Assembly: GCF_034009455.1 (NCBI RefSeq) | Contig: NZ_CP125380.1 | Location: 6,491,001-6,555,000 of the forward strand | Source of the DNA: Pseudomonas sp. P5_109 | Lineage (GTDB): Bacteria > Pseudomonadota > Gammaproteobacteria > Pseudomonadales > Pseudomonadaceae | Length of the DNA stretch: 64,000 nucleotides | Reading direction: 5' to 3' | In this document: positions 49,948-59,672 of the stretch, in pieces | How positions within the stretch are numbered: position 1 is the stretch's first letter | Layout of the letters: each line of letters opens with the position of its first letter | Notes under the pieces: model-generated | Databases searched by the model: none | Seen by the model: the letters and a program-made list of their open reading frames with translations, nothing else | Told to the model about the DNA's origin: nothing | Program-made: the position numbers and the translations under genes

Positions 49948-50859
49948 TTAAGAGTGACGGCTGCCCTCCTCACACATCAGCGCCTGCAAGGTGTCGAGCC
50001 GCGCACCGTCGAAAGCAATCACGGTGCCTTGCTCGAACACCCGGCGCGCCAGCCCGGTGAGCACCGCGCCGGGCGGCAGTTCGATCTGTAGACGTACGCC
50101 GCGCTCGTAAGCGCTTTGTACCGTGCCTCGCCAATCGACAATGCGGCACATGTTGAAGGCCAGGTCGTCACGCAAGGCTTCAGGCTTGATCAGCGGTCGC
50201 GCGCGACTGCCGCTCAGGTAACCAATCTTCGGTGTGTGCAGCGGCACGTTGGCGAAGGCGTCGGCCAGGCGTTGCGCGGGCGCCTCAAGCAATGGGCAGT
50301 GGGACGGCACGCTCACTGCCAGACGCTTGGCCAGGCCGGCCCCACAACCTTTCGCCAACCCGGCCAGCGCTTCCATCGCCGCATCGCTACCGGCAATCAC
50401 CACCTGGTTATCGGCGTTGATATTGGCCAGGTAAACCGGCATTTCTGCGCTGTGCACCTGGGCCAGCAGTGCCTCCACCGTGGCCAGGTCCAGACCGATG
50501 ATCGCGGTCATGCCGTAGCCTTGTGGATAAGCCTGCTGCATCAACTCACCGCGCAGGCTGACCAGATGCAACGCATCGCTGAAACTCAGGGCACCGGCCA
50601 CCACCGCTGCCGGGTAGGCGCCGATCGACAAGCCGGCCACGTAGTCCGGGGTCATGTCCAACTGGCGTGAAGCAGCGACGCCGGCGATCAGCAGGCAAAG
50701 CTGCACTGCCCTCGTCGACTGCAACGCCTCGGCAGAATCCAGCTGCGTCACATCTTCACCCAGCAGGTCGCTCGCCTCGCTCAACGTTTGCCGAGGCAAA
50801 CGCGCCAGCATGCCGGGTTGTTGCGCGCCCTGGCCGGGAAACACCAACAAGCTGCTCAC
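49948..50859 (-). CDS. mdcH: Malonate decarboxylase subunit epsilon (malonyl transferase MdcH)
   Basis: 303 aa, FabD-like acyltransferase that loads malonyl onto the MdcC carrier. Visible: LLVFPGQGAQQPGMLARLP, the nucleophile in GLSIGAYPAAVVAGALS, and catalytic His in VSVPSHCPLLEAPA. The start is a GTG at 50859 whose first bases overlap the mdcG TGA (GTGA), with AGGAG at 8 nt. A longer frame upstream has no better start. Confidence 0.93.
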   Translation of the reverse strand: MSSLLVFPGQGAQQPGMLARLPRQTLSEASDLLGEDVTQLDSAEALQSTRAVQLCLLIAGVAASRQLDMTPDYVAGLSIGAYPAAVVAGALSFSDALHLVSLRGELMQQAYPQGYGMTAIIGLDLATVEALLAQVHSAEMPVYLANINADNQVVIAGSDAAMEALAGLAKGCGAGLAKRLAVSVPSHCPLLEAPAQRLADAFANVPLHTPKIGYLSGSRARPLIKPEALRDDLAFNMCRIVDWRGTVQSAYERGVRLQIELPPGAVLTGLARRVFEQGTVIAFDGARLDTLQALMCEEGSRHS

Positions 50860-51473
50860 GCTGCCTGCTCCTGCGGATTCCACGGATCAGTAACCAGAAT
50901 GGCTTGAATGGCATTTTTCAGCAGGACCCGCGACGAAGCACCAGCCCATTCGCGCAAGGCAACGGCGCCCGAAGGTGTCTGCAACTGCAGGTCCACGCGA
51001 CACACGGCCGTGTCGAGAACGTTCACCAGCGCCTGCGCGTCGACACGACTCAACGGACGTGGCGTACGCAGGATCAGATCGAGATCGCTGCCCTCGTGCA
51101 AAGCGGTAAATCCACTGGCCAACTCGAACCCGGCACTGCCACTGACACCCCAGGTCCAGCCGCAGCTATCGAGGTGCGGGCGCAATTGCGACAAGGCACG
51201 CAGCGCCGGGAAATCACGCCAGCCTTGAACATGGCAGAGTTCTTCCGGCTGCACCCGTCGCGTGATGGCGGCGACGTCCATCAGCGCTGCAAATCGCTGC
51301 TCGCGCAACGGCCCGCGCACGCCCACCGCCACCTGCCCCGCCGCGCTCAAGGCGCGACGGACCACCACCGGCTGGCCGGCACTGATCGACTCGACCACCC
51401 ACGCAGGCGCATCCGCAGGCAATTGCTGCGGGGTCATCCCCCACAGCAGGTCGTGAGCCAGAAGCGCATTCAC
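50856..51473 (-). CDS. mdcG: Malonate decarboxylase holo-ACP synthase (MdcG)
   Basis: 205 aa. A nucleotidyltransferase that attaches the 2'-(5''-triphosphoribosyl)-3'-dephospho-CoA prosthetic group made by MdcB to MdcC. WGVSGSAGFELASGFTALHEGSDLDLILR contains the GS...DLDL nucleotidyltransferase motif. The start is GTG at 51473, overlapping the mdcE stop (GTGA); a second GTG directly upstream is the alternative. Confidence 0.9.
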   Translation of the reverse strand: MNALLAHDLLWGMTPQQLPADAPAWVVESISAGQPVVVRRALSAAGQVAVGVRGPLREQRFAALMDVAAITRRVQPEELCHVQGWRDFPALRALSQLRPHLDSCGWTWGVSGSAGFELASGFTALHEGSDLDLILRTPRPLSRVDAQALVNVLDTAVCRVDLQLQTPSGAVALREWAGASSRVLLKNAIQAILVTDPWNPQEQAA

Positions 51474-52273
51474 CACTGCGCTCTCAGCAATTGGCGAACC
51501 TTGCTCGAGGCCGCACGATTACTCGCACCGAGGCGACCGCTCAGATCACGACCACCGGCGGCCACATCGCCAATCGCCTGATGCAGGCAATCGGTCACCC
51601 GCGCCAGATCCGCCGCAGTCGGCTGTTCGATCTGCTCCACCGACAGGGTTTCCCACAGCAATCCGAGGCTGGCATAGCTGTCGATGTCGTAGGCCATCGG
51701 CGGCACGCTGGCCGCCAGGGCTTCGAGCTCTTCGACACTGCGCAAGGTCACCCGCGCCGCCGACGCCTTGCCCATGGCATGCACCATCACCCCCGGATCG
51801 CGCAGGGCGATCAAGCGGTTGGCCTGATAGCCGTGGGCCAGAAATGCCCCGGACATCGCCTTGCCCACCAGCAGACCGATCACCGCATGACCGGCCAGGC
51901 GGGCACGGGCATAACTGTCCGCCGCAGCGGCCAGCGCCTGATGAATGCCGAGGGCCTCTTCGCGTCGACCGTAGGCCTGGCTCGGCACGTCGACAATGGC
52001 GATCAAGGCGCGTTTGTGTGCCTTGTCCTGATCAGCGGCGATGACTTCATCCACAGCCTTGGCCAGGCCCCAGCCTTCGAGCAAACCCACCTCGCCGTTG
52101 CGTGCACGGACGAAGCGGTTTTGCGGGTCGGCCACCACCGCGATAAAACGCACAGGCCGGTCGCCTAGCGAACCGTCAGCTACTTTCAGCGAAGCCGGCA
52201 AACCCTCGATCGCTTTCGCCCCGGCGCTCAAGGCGTTGAACCAGTTCAAACCACGCAGTGAATACGAGTTCAT
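51470..52273 (-). CDS. mdcE: Malonate decarboxylase gamma subunit (MdcE)
   Basis: 267 aa carboxyltransferase-type subunit; with MdcD it decarboxylates the malonyl-carrier thioester. SYARARLAGHAVIGLLVGKAMSGAFLAHGYQANRLIALRDPGVMVHAMGK is the crotonase-like core with the oxyanion Gly. ATG 52273 overlaps the mdcD stop (ATGA). Confidence 0.94.
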   Translation of the reverse strand: MNSYSLRGLNWFNALSAGAKAIEGLPASLKVADGSLGDRPVRFIAVVADPQNRFVRARNGEVGLLEGWGLAKAVDEVIAADQDKAHKRALIAIVDVPSQAYGRREEALGIHQALAAAADSYARARLAGHAVIGLLVGKAMSGAFLAHGYQANRLIALRDPGVMVHAMGKASAARVTLRSVEELEALAASVPPMAYDIDSYASLGLLWETLSVEQIEQPTAADLARVTDCLHQAIGDVAAGGRDLSGRLGASNRAASSKVRQLLRAQW

Positions 52274-53121
52274 GGGCGTTCTCCTTGGTACAGATCGCGA
52301 ACCACGGACGGCTCGATTTGTGGTTCGGCGTCCAGGCGCGCCAGGCGTTGCAAGAACAGCTCGGCCTGACGGCTGCGTGATTGCGCCGGCAAACCTTGTT
52401 GGAGCAACTCACCCACCTGTTGGCGGATCTGCGCCACATCGTCATCGACATAACGGTCCACCAGACCACTGGCGAAGCGCTGCTCGCCACCGGTCAGGCT
52501 CCAGATGAAGGGCCGGTCGCGGGAGTCGTATTCTTCGAGTCCGGCTTCCTGCTCGATCACCTGCGGGCCGTTCAAGCCCAGTCGCGCTTCCTGGGTCACC
52601 AACAGGTAACTGCACAACCCGGCGGCAATCGACATGCCGCCAAAGCAGCCGACGCTGCCCGCCACCACACCGACCACGGGCTGGTACTGCTGCAAGTCGA
52701 CAATGGCTGCGTGTATGTCGGCAATCGCCGCCAGGCCGAGGTTGGCTTCCTGCAAGCGCACGCCGCCGGTTTCCAGCAGCAGCACGGCGCGGGTCGGGAT
52801 GCCGTTGCGGTTGTCTTCGGCGGCCAGTTCCAGTGCACCGGCAATTTTGGCCCCGCCGACTTCTCCGAGGCTGCCACCCTGGAACGCACCTTCAATGGCC
52901 GCAATCACCACCGGCAAACCATCGAGGTTGCCCTTGGCGATCACCACGCCGTCATCGGCTTGCGGCACCACGCCCTGGCGCGACAGCCACGGCGACATGA
53001 TGCGCTGGAACGGATCGAGCAATTCGCGGAAGGTATCGGCGTCGAGCAAGGCTTTCGCCCGCTGCCGCGCACCGAGTTCGACAAAGCTGTGCTTGTTCAG
53101 CAAGGACGCGCTGTCAGTCAT
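52270..53121 (-). CDS. mdcD: Malonate decarboxylase beta subunit (MdcD)
   Basis: 283 aa. Biotin-independent carboxyltransferase domain: SFVELGARQRAKALLD, AAIEGAFQGGSLGEVGGAKIAGALELA, VGVVAGSVGCFGGMSIAAGLCSYLL and EYDSRDRPFIWSLTGGEQRF. ATG 53121 lies eight bases inside the 3' end of mdcC. Confidence 0.94.
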   Translation of the reverse strand: MTDSASLLNKHSFVELGARQRAKALLDADTFRELLDPFQRIMSPWLSRQGVVPQADDGVVIAKGNLDGLPVVIAAIEGAFQGGSLGEVGGAKIAGALELAAEDNRNGIPTRAVLLLETGGVRLQEANLGLAAIADIHAAIVDLQQYQPVVGVVAGSVGCFGGMSIAAGLCSYLLVTQEARLGLNGPQVIEQEAGLEEYDSRDRPFIWSLTGGEQRFASGLVDRYVDDDVAQIRQQVGELLQQGLPAQSRSRQAELFLQRLARLDAEPQIEPSVVRDLYQGERP

Positions 53122-53413
53122 GGCCGATTTCCTCGAAGCCTTGTTCCAGACGCAGGCGCACCACGCCGGGTGTCGCGCCGAAATCGTGAATGTCGATATC
53201 CATCGCCGGCGGCGTCTGGCCGTCGAACATCCGTGCGAACAGATGTTGCCAGCGTTGTTCGCTGCCATTGACCGAGGTCTGCACGTTGATCGTCAGCTTG
53301 CCGGGCTGACCCGGTTCGATCAGCACTTCCAGATCGCCAGAGCCAACGCAGCCCACCAGGGTGCGACCGCGTGGCGGCTGCCCGGCGGGGAATTCAAAAG
53401 ATAAGGTTTCCAT
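53114..53413 (-). CDS. mdcC: Malonate decarboxylase acyl carrier protein (MdcC)
   Basis: 99 aa. Carries the dephospho-CoA prosthetic group on the Ser of the VGSGDLEV motif (S25). Small acidic C-terminal half fits the citrate-lyase gamma-chain-like fold. ATG 53413 overlaps the mdcB stop by one base (TGATG). Confidence 0.93.
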   Translation of the reverse strand: METLSFEFPAGQPPRGRTLVGCVGSGDLEVLIEPGQPGKLTINVQTSVNGSEQRWQHLFARMFDGQTPPAMDIDIHDFGATPGVVRLRLEQGFEEIGHD

Positions 53414-54285
53414 CAAAACGCTCCCTGAAGGATGCCGTCGCGCTCGATACGGTCGAGCAATAGCGTGGCGGCGAGCAAGTCGGCGGCACCACCGGGCGAG
53501 GCATTCAATGCGATGAGTTGTTGATCCAGTTCATGCAGACGACGACGGCCCGCGAGGCTGGCACTGCCGCCCGCGTAGAGCACCGCTTGAGCGCCGGATT
53601 GCATGGTGTGCAGACCCTGTTCACCGGCGCGGTACAACACGCAGGTGTCGGCCAGCCCGGTCATGATCGCCAGCAGCGCATCGAGCCGGGCGTTCTGTTC
53701 GCCATGGCCGGCGGCACGGCTGTGTTTGAGTTGCGGCAGCGCACGATGCAACACCGCCGGAAAGCCCAGTTGTGCTTCTTCACGGGCACCCCGCGCGCCG
53801 TAACGCTGGGCGACTTGCGCACCGTGACTGAGCGGGCGTGGAGCAAAACGATCGTCGAGCAGGGCCAACCGCGCAGCACGTATCGCCACGCTATTGGCAT
53901 TGCAGGATTGAGGTTCCAGCGCCGCGGCAGTGATCAACAGGCCCAAGGCCCAGATCGCCCCGCGATGGGTGTTCACCCCGCCGGTGGTGTCGAGCATGGC
54001 TTGCTCGCCTTCGCGACCGATGCGGCCCACGGCTTCGCGCAGGGGCAAGCCGATCTCGTCGAACTCGATAGCCGCTTCAGCCATTTCTCTAAATGTCGGC
54101 CACAAGGACAACGCCGAAGCGTGCATCAGCCCCAGGTGCAGATCGGTGTGGGCGCCATTGCCGCGACGGTCGACCAGTGCCGGTTTCGGCGACAGGTCAG
54201 CCTCGTCGATCAGCGCGTCCACCGCCAGATCCGCCAGCCGTTCGGCCAGGCTCAGGTTTTTCGGTTGCAGGTTAAGTGCGTGCAT
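53413..54285 (-). CDS. mdcB: Triphosphoribosyl-dephospho-CoA synthase (MdcB)
   Basis: 290 aa. Makes the precursor of the MdcC prosthetic group from dephospho-CoA and ATP. CitG-family blocks: [27 protein letters not shown] and [23 protein letters not shown] 54285 overlaps the mdcA stop (TAATG), with CAGGAG upstream. Confidence 0.93.
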   Translation of the reverse strand: MHALNLQPKNLSLAERLADLAVDALIDEADLSPKPALVDRRGNGAHTDLHLGLMHASALSLWPTFREMAEAAIEFDEIGLPLREAVGRIGREGEQAMLDTTGGVNTHRGAIWALGLLITAAALEPQSCNANSVAIRAARLALLDDRFAPRPLSHGAQVAQRYGARGAREEAQLGFPAVLHRALPQLKHSRAAGHGEQNARLDALLAIMTGLADTCVLYRAGEQGLHTMQSGAQAVLYAGGSASLAGRRRLHELDQQLIALNASPGGAADLLAATLLLDRIERDGILQGAF

Positions 54286-55955
54286 TACCAGCTCCTGAAC
54301 TTGGCGGGCGGGCTGTAGAGGCCACCAGACCACTCCACCAGATCGGCCACGCTTTTCGCCGCGAGCAGTTCGCGCGTGGCGTCGGTGCGGCGGATGCCGA
54401 GGTCTTCGGGCAAGGCGATCAGGCCTTCGCGGCGCATGCGCGCGGTGTCTTTCGGGTTGTGGCGCAGGCCGATGGCGGTCACCCCAGCGACGGCGGCGAT
54501 CATCGCCTGGCGCTCTTCCAGCGAGCGCGCCTTATACAAATAAGCGATGCCTTCTTCCGTCAACAGATGGGTCACGTCGTCGCCGTAGACCATGATTGGC
54601 GCCAGCGGCATGCCGCTTTTCTTCGCCACTTCAACGGCATCGAGGGTTTCGACGAAGGTCGGTTTGCCGCCCTCCTGGAAGGTCTCGACCATCTGCACCA
54701 CGAGTTTCTTGCCGCGTTCGAGCATCGGCTCGGCCACATCGGTGTTGCGCATGTCGAGCCAGGCTGGCGTGCTGTGGCGACGACCGCGCGGGTCGTGGCC
54801 CATGTTCGGTGCGCCGCCGAAGCCGGCCAGGCGCCCACGGGTGACGGTGGAGGAATGGCCGTCGCCATCGACTTGCAAAGTCGCGCCGATGAACAGGTCC
54901 ACCGCGTATTGCCCGGCCAGCTGGCTGAACATCCGATTGGAACGCAGGGAACCGTCGCGCCCGGTGAAGAACACATCCGGCCGCGCCGCAATGTAGTTCT
55001 CCATCCCCAGCTCGGTGCCGAAGCAATGCACGCTTTCGACCCAGCCGCTTTCAATCGCCGGGATCAGCGTCGGGTGCGGGTTGAGGGTCCAGTTGCGGCA
55101 GATCTTGCCTTTGAGGCCGAGGGATTCGCCGTAGGTCGGCAGGATCAACTCGATGGCAGCGGTGTTGAAACCGATGCCGTGGTTAAGGGACTGCACGTTG
55201 TGTTTTTCGTAGATGCCACGGATCGCCATCATCGCCATCAGCACGTGCACCGGCTTGATGTGCCGTGGGTCACGGGTGAACAGCGGTTCGATGTAGAACG
55301 GCTTGTCGGCCACCACCACGAAATCGACCCAGGAAGCGGGGATATCTACCCGTGGCAGGTCGCTGACGTCGTCCACCAGTTGATTGACCTGGACGATGAC
55401 AATGCCGTCGCTGAAGGCCGCCGGCTCGATCAGCGCCGGGGTGTCTTCGGTGCTCGGCCCGGTGTAGATGTTGCCGGCGCGGTCGGCCATGAACCCGGCC
55501 GAGAGCACGACGTTGGGAATCAGGTCCACCACCAGCCGTGCGTAGAGTTCGATGTAGGTGTGGATCGCGCCGATTTCCAGCAGGCCGTCTTCGAGCAACT
55601 GGCTGATGCGCAGGCTTTGGGTGCCGGCAAAAGAGAAATCGAGCTTGCGGGCGATGCCGCGCTCGAACAGGTCCAGGTGCTCGGCGCGGCCGACGCTGGG
55701 CATGATCATGTGCAAGTCATGCAGCTTCGCGGGGTCGGCCTTGGCCAGGGAGCGCGAAAGGAAATCCGCCTGCTTCTGGTTGTTGCCTTCGAGCACCACG
55801 CGGTCGCCCGGCAGGATCAACGCTTCCAGCGCCGCGACGATGTTATCGGTGGGCAACACCACACCGTCGGCAAGACCTCGCACCAGCTCGAGACGCCGCT
55901 GCTTTTCGCTGCGCCGTCGCGTCCATCGCGAGTCGGGGGATATTGTTGTTGTCAT
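54285..55955 (-). CDS. mdcA: Malonate decarboxylase alpha subunit (MdcA)
   Basis: 556 aa. The acetyl-ACP:malonate transferase that exchanges malonate for acetate on MdcC. Signatures near the N-terminus [38 protein letters not shown] and later [57 protein letters not shown] 55955 with GGAG at 5 nt; first gene of the mdc operon. Confidence 0.96.
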   Translation of the reverse strand: MTTTISPDSRWTRRRSEKQRRLELVRGLADGVVLPTDNIVAALEALILPGDRVVLEGNNQKQADFLSRSLAKADPAKLHDLHMIMPSVGRAEHLDLFERGIARKLDFSFAGTQSLRISQLLEDGLLEIGAIHTYIELYARLVVDLIPNVVLSAGFMADRAGNIYTGPSTEDTPALIEPAAFSDGIVIVQVNQLVDDVSDLPRVDIPASWVDFVVVADKPFYIEPLFTRDPRHIKPVHVLMAMMAIRGIYEKHNVQSLNHGIGFNTAAIELILPTYGESLGLKGKICRNWTLNPHPTLIPAIESGWVESVHCFGTELGMENYIAARPDVFFTGRDGSLRSNRMFSQLAGQYAVDLFIGATLQVDGDGHSSTVTRGRLAGFGGAPNMGHDPRGRRHSTPAWLDMRNTDVAEPMLERGKKLVVQMVETFQEGGKPTFVETLDAVEVAKKSGMPLAPIMVYGDDVTHLLTEEGIAYLYKARSLEERQAMIAAVAGVTAIGLRHNPKDTARMRREGLIALPEDLGIRRTDATRELLAAKSVADLVEWSGGLYSPPAKFRSW

Positions 55956-55960
55956 GACCA

Positions 55961-55984
55961 CTCCACGGGTTCGCTGTCGTGGAG
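55961..55984 (-). promoter_or_regulatory. Inverted repeat over the mdcA ribosome-binding site
   Basis: CTCCACG (55961-55967) and CGTGGAG (55978-55984), perfect 7-bp arms. In the mRNA the hairpin would include the GGAG that serves mdcA; it could instead be a DNA site for MdcR. Confidence 0.45.
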
Positions 55985-56071
55985 CTACCTTAGGAGTGTT
56001 GGGTGGGGGGCATCAATCAAGCAGAGCGCTGGATCGTTACGCTCAGGGTAATGGTTGTCAGAACTGACGCC

Positions 56072-56145
56072 TTCGCGAGCAAGCCCGCTCCCACAGGGTT
56101 TTATGTTCACCACAGATCAACTGTGGGAGCGGGCTTGCTCGCGAA
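56072..56145. repeat. REP doublet (GTGGGAGCGGGC type)
   Basis: Inverted copies at 56072-56095 and 56122-56145, between mdcA and the chpC remnant. Confidence 0.93.
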
Positions 56146-56176
56146 GAGGTCAGCACCATCAATACAAAAACTGAAG

Positions 56177-56608
56177 TCAGTCGACCAACCCGGCATTCAC
56201 CAACATCTGCTCCAGCGCCAACAGATCCGGCACCTTCGCCATCTGCTCCCCCACCTGCACCGCCGCCTGCTCCAGCGCACACAACGGCACGTCCACATAA
56301 CTCAACTGGCTATCGAGCTTGCAGGAGCGCGGAATCCCCTGCACCAGCAGCGCAATGAATTTCAGCTCGGGGCGCCCGCCAAGGGCGTTGAGGATGACGA
56401 TCCGCGCACGCTCGCCAATGACGATTTTCTGCCCGCAGGCCGACTCGAAACTCAGCAGCGGAATCTGCCGGTCGCGCCACGTCACCAGGCCGAGATACCA
56501 CGGCGGCGTGTCGAGGTCGAAGGTCCCCGGTGGCTGGTAATCGATCAGCTCGGCAACGGCGACGTTGGGCTGGATGAAGTTACTGCCGGCCAGTGGCAGG
56601 CCGGAAAA
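56177..56608 (-). pseudogene. chpC: 5'-truncated CheW-like protein (chpC duplicate)
   Basis: An open frame of about 143 codons reads (L)PLAGSNFIQPNVAVAELIDYQPPGTFD...WYLGLVTWRDRQIPLLSFESACGQ and ends VNAGLVD, a CheW-like adaptor of the ChpC type from the Pil-Chp twitching system. It has no ATG, GTG or TTG start before residue ~41 (the GTG of VTWRDRQ at 56485), and a stop codon (56609-56611) precedes it, so the N-terminus is missing. The same sequence, about 93% identical over 152 bp, recurs at 63849-64000, with the full 3' end beyond. It is best read as a duplicated, broken copy left on the far side of the vgrG cassette. Confidence 0.85.
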
Positions 56609-56745
56609 TCAGGGCCTTTTCCCTCAGCCACATCAGAACCGTCCTACATCAATTCTCCTGCACCCTTGTTAGCTTTCGCCCCTTCGCCTCCCCCTCAACA
56701 AATTCAGATACAAAACGCCCTCAGCGACCGCCGAAGGAACAAAGG

Positions 56746-58821
56746 ATGTTCAACTCTAGCCATCTCGCGCGTTTCAACCTGACGATCCAGGACCTCGAAC
56801 ACGACCTTCAAGTCCTTGAATTCACCGGTCAGGAAGCGATAAGTACGCCCTATGCCTTTGACGTGGTTCTGGTCAGCGAGAGACCGAACATCGATCTTGA
56901 AAGCCTGCTGCATAAACAAGCCTTTCTGGCTTATAGCGAGGGTGGCAATGGCTTCCATGGGCAAATCCATCGCGTTGCCCAAGGCGACGTCGGCAAGCGT
57001 CTGACTCGTTACAACGTGACAATGGTTCCTCGGGTGGCTTATCTGGGCCACCGCATCAACCAACGCATTTTTCAACAACTGACCGTCCCGCAGATCATTA
57101 CGCAAGTGCTGGAAGAGCACGGCATTCATCGTGACTTCCACCTGTTTCAGTTGGGCTCCACGTATCCAGATCGTGAGTACTGCGTGCAGTACGACGAGTC
57201 AGATTTGCATTTCATTCAACGGCTTTGCCAAGAGGAAGGCATTCATTACCACTTTCGGCACAGCCGAGAGAAACACCTGATGGTCTTTGGTGACGACCAG
57301 ACCGTGTTCCCCGTACTTGAACGGCCAACGCCCTATAAACAGGACGGTGGCATGGTTGCCGAAGAGGCGGTGATCCAACAGTTTGGCCTGCGTGTAGAAG
57401 CACGTACCAGCCGCACCACCCGTCGTGACTACGATTTTGAAAAGGCCCGCATTCTGCTGGAGTCCGGCTACCAACCTGACATCCAGCGGACGCCGCCCGA
57501 TCTGGAAGATTACGACTACCCCGGACGCTTTACTTTGCGAGAGCGTGGCAAGTTATTAGCCAAACGAGCACTGGAACGCCATCGTGCCGACTACCGCCAA
57601 GCAGAAGGCAAAAGCGATCAACAGACATTGGTGGCCGGGCATTTTCTGCAAATGTCGGAGCATTCACGCGCGGAGTGGAACGATCTTTGGTTGCTGACGG
57701 AGGTTCGCCACGAATGCAAGCAGCCGCAAGTACTTGAAGAGAACTTTGCCCGCGTTGCCTCCAGTCATGAAGATGATCTTGTCCAAGGTTATCGAAACAG
57801 GTTTGTCGCCATACCTTGGGATGTTTTCTACCGTCCGCCACATCGTTACAAAAAACCGCGAGTGCTGGGCAGCCAGACTGCCATGGTCACCGGCCCCCAA
57901 GGTGAGGAAATCCACTGTGACAAGTACGGTCGGGTCAAGGCTCAATTTTTTTGGGATCGCGAAGGTCGCCACGACGACAAAAGCAGTTGCTGGTTGCGGG
58001 TGTCCTCCAATTGGGCTGGCAATGCCCATGGCAGCGTCACCATCCCGAGAGTGGGCATGGAGGTGTTGGTCAGTTTTCTTGAAGGTGACCCTGATCAACC
58101 GGTGATCAGTGGGTGTCTTGCCAACAGCGCCAACCCGGTCCCTTTCGAACTACCCACCCACAAAACCCGTAGCGTTTTTCGCTCCCGCAGCTCACCGGAC
58201 AGCGGCGGGTTCAACGAATTGCACCTGGAAGACCGCGCCGGGCGGGAATTGATCTACCTGCGCGCCCAACGCGACATGGAGCAGAAGGTCGAGAACGACA
58301 GCCGCCTGGAAGTCGGCAACGAGCGCCGGGAAACCATCAAGGGCGACAGCATCACCGTACTGGAAGCCCAAGAGCACCGAACCGTCACCGCCGACCGCAA
58401 AGTACAGCTCAAGGCTAACGACTATCTGCATGTCGCCGGTAACAGCCACACCCGAGTCGATCAAACGCTGGTGGTGGAGGCCGGTCAGCAAGTGCACATC
58501 AAAGCCGGGGCGCACCTGATCCTGGATGCTGGCGCGAGCATCAGCCTGAAGGCCGGTGGACAGCACATTGTGATCAGCCACGGTGGCATTTTCAGTAGCA
58601 GCGAAATCCAGATCGGGGGGGCTCCGATGGCGGGCCCGGCCGGTTCGTTATCGATGCCCGGAACCCTGGACGCCCTGTCGGAGCCATCGCAACTGCCGCC
58701 CATGATTGCCCCCAGCCAAGGCGCCCTCATGTCGGCCAGCAACGTCATGGGAGCTGATTTCTGCCCCATCTGCGAAGCGTGCCGAGAAGGCATTTGCATG
58801 ACACAGGAAGCCACCCCATGA
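56746..58821 (+). CDS. vgrG: Type VI secretion spike protein VgrG
   Basis: 691 aa. Forms the tip of the Hcp tube and carries effectors. N-terminal gp27-like part (residues ~1-370, FNLTIQDLEHDLQVLEFTGQEAISTPYAFDV and PQIITQVLEEHGI), then the OB-fold/gp5 region (QTAMVTGPQGEEIHCDKYGRVKAQFFWDREG), and the C-terminal beta-prism repeats (TVTADRKVQLKAND). The end has a Cys cluster, CPICEACREGICM, seen in VgrGs linked to DUF4123 adaptors. ATG 56746 with AAGGA at 7 nt. The first two-thirds is about 50-55% GC in the 60-nt blocks I counted, the last third about 65%. No structural T6SS genes are in the window, so this is an orphan vgrG. Confidence 0.95.
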   Translation: MFNSSHLARFNLTIQDLEHDLQVLEFTGQEAISTPYAFDVVLVSERPNIDLESLLHKQAFLAYSEGGNGFHGQIHRVAQGDVGKRLTRYNVTMVPRVAYLGHRINQRIFQQLTVPQIITQVLEEHGIHRDFHLFQLGSTYPDREYCVQYDESDLHFIQRLCQEEGIHYHFRHSREKHLMVFGDDQTVFPVLERPTPYKQDGGMVAEEAVIQQFGLRVEARTSRTTRRDYDFEKARILLESGYQPDIQRTPPDLEDYDYPGRFTLRERGKLLAKRALERHRADYRQAEGKSDQQTLVAGHFLQMSEHSRAEWNDLWLLTEVRHECKQPQVLEENFARVASSHEDDLVQGYRNRFVAIPWDVFYRPPHRYKKPRVLGSQTAMVTGPQGEEIHCDKYGRVKAQFFWDREGRHDDKSSCWLRVSSNWAGNAHGSVTIPRVGMEVLVSFLEGDPDQPVISGCLANSANPVPFELPTHKTRSVFRSRSSPDSGGFNELHLEDRAGRELIYLRAQRDMEQKVENDSRLEVGNERRETIKGDSITVLEAQEHRTVTADRKVQLKANDYLHVAGNSHTRVDQTLVVEAGQQVHIKAGAHLILDAGASISLKAGGQHIVISHGGIFSSSEIQIGGAPMAGPAGSLSMPGTLDALSEPSQLPPMIAPSQGALMSASNVMGADFCPICEACREGICMTQEATP

Positions 58822-59672
58822 CTGACTCCTTACCCCGCCAATGGATGCTCGAGCAACAACGTCTTGGCCATGTCTTGTGCCTCGTTCTGGACTCGGAGAA
58901 CGAACGCGACACCCGCCAATCGTTGTTGAAGACCTGCCGGTACGACCAGTATTCGAGCGTGTACGGCGAAACCCAGGTGGCTGACCTGGCGGACGCCGGG
59001 CCGTTTGTCTTCGCCTTCGATCAAGTCAACGACAGCCGCATCGACGAGTTGCTCAAACATCCGCAGCGAAACTGGGGCTGGTTCGCCAGCCTGCAAAAGG
59101 GCGATCTGCCCACACTGGTCAAACACTGGCGGGAGCGATTGATCATTGGCGCACGGCCTGATCAGGCACTGTACCGCTTCCACGATAATCGGGTGCTGAG
59201 CCGGGCCCTGGCGCATCTACCTGTCGAGGCCTGTCCGGCCTACCTCGGGCCGGCGATCAGCGTGTGTTACTGGCAAGGCACACGGTGGGAAAGCACGGAC
59301 AATCCTGCCCCCGGCACCTATCCAGTGCCAGATCAGCCGCTGTGGCATCAAGTGCCAGCGCCCAACCAACAGGCTGATGAAATTCGCCTGACCAATGCTC
59401 GTCGCTACCTGCTGGCGGAGCATGTCGAGGCCTACGCCAATCTCGCTGAACAACATGACCCTGATATGTGGCTACGCAGCAGACTGGCGCAGGCGCAGGC
59501 GTGGGGATGGTTCGCACCGGATCAATTGGAATTTCTGCTGATCCAGAGCCTGCAAGCGCCTGCTTATAAGCTGGCGGCGCATTGGCGAGTTCGCCCAGAT
59601 GAAAGTCCGGATGAACACTTTGAACGGGTGTATCAAACAACGGCATTTTGGCAAGGAGAAGGCGCCCTATGA
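58818..59672 (+). CDS. DUF4123 effector adaptor (Tap/TEC type)
   Basis: 284 aa. DUF4123 proteins are chaperone/adaptors that load a specific effector onto their cognate VgrG. The N-terminal VLCLVLDSENERDTRQSLL, the ADAGPFVFAFDQ and GWFASLQ segments and the FHDNRVLSRALAHLP motif fit the family. The ATG overlaps the vgrG stop (ATGA) and its own stop overlaps the next gene, so the four-gene block is translationally coupled. It pairs the VgrG with the lipase further downstream. Confidence 0.9.
   Translation: MTDSLPRQWMLEQQRLGHVLCLVLDSENERDTRQSLLKTCRYDQYSSVYGETQVADLADAGPFVFAFDQVNDSRIDELLKHPQRNWGWFASLQKGDLPTLVKHWRERLIIGARPDQALYRFHDNRVLSRALAHLPVEACPAYLGPAISVCYWQGTRWESTDNPAPGTYPVPDQPLWHQVPAPNQQADEIRLTNARRYLLAEHVEAYANLAEQHDPDMWLRSRLAQAQAWGWFAPDQLEFLLIQSLQAPAYKLAAHWRVRPDESPDEHFERVYQTTAFWQGEGAL

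Noticed and set aside
54276..56051. Long plus-strand frame opposite mdcA
   Set aside because: Shadow of mdcA in a high-GC sequence; no domain seen.
56177..56485. A functional ~100-aa CheW protein starting at the GTG of VTWRDRQ
   Set aside because: The homologous sequence continues upstream in the same frame with no start codon, so this would lack the first strands of the CheW fold; a truncated copy is the better reading.
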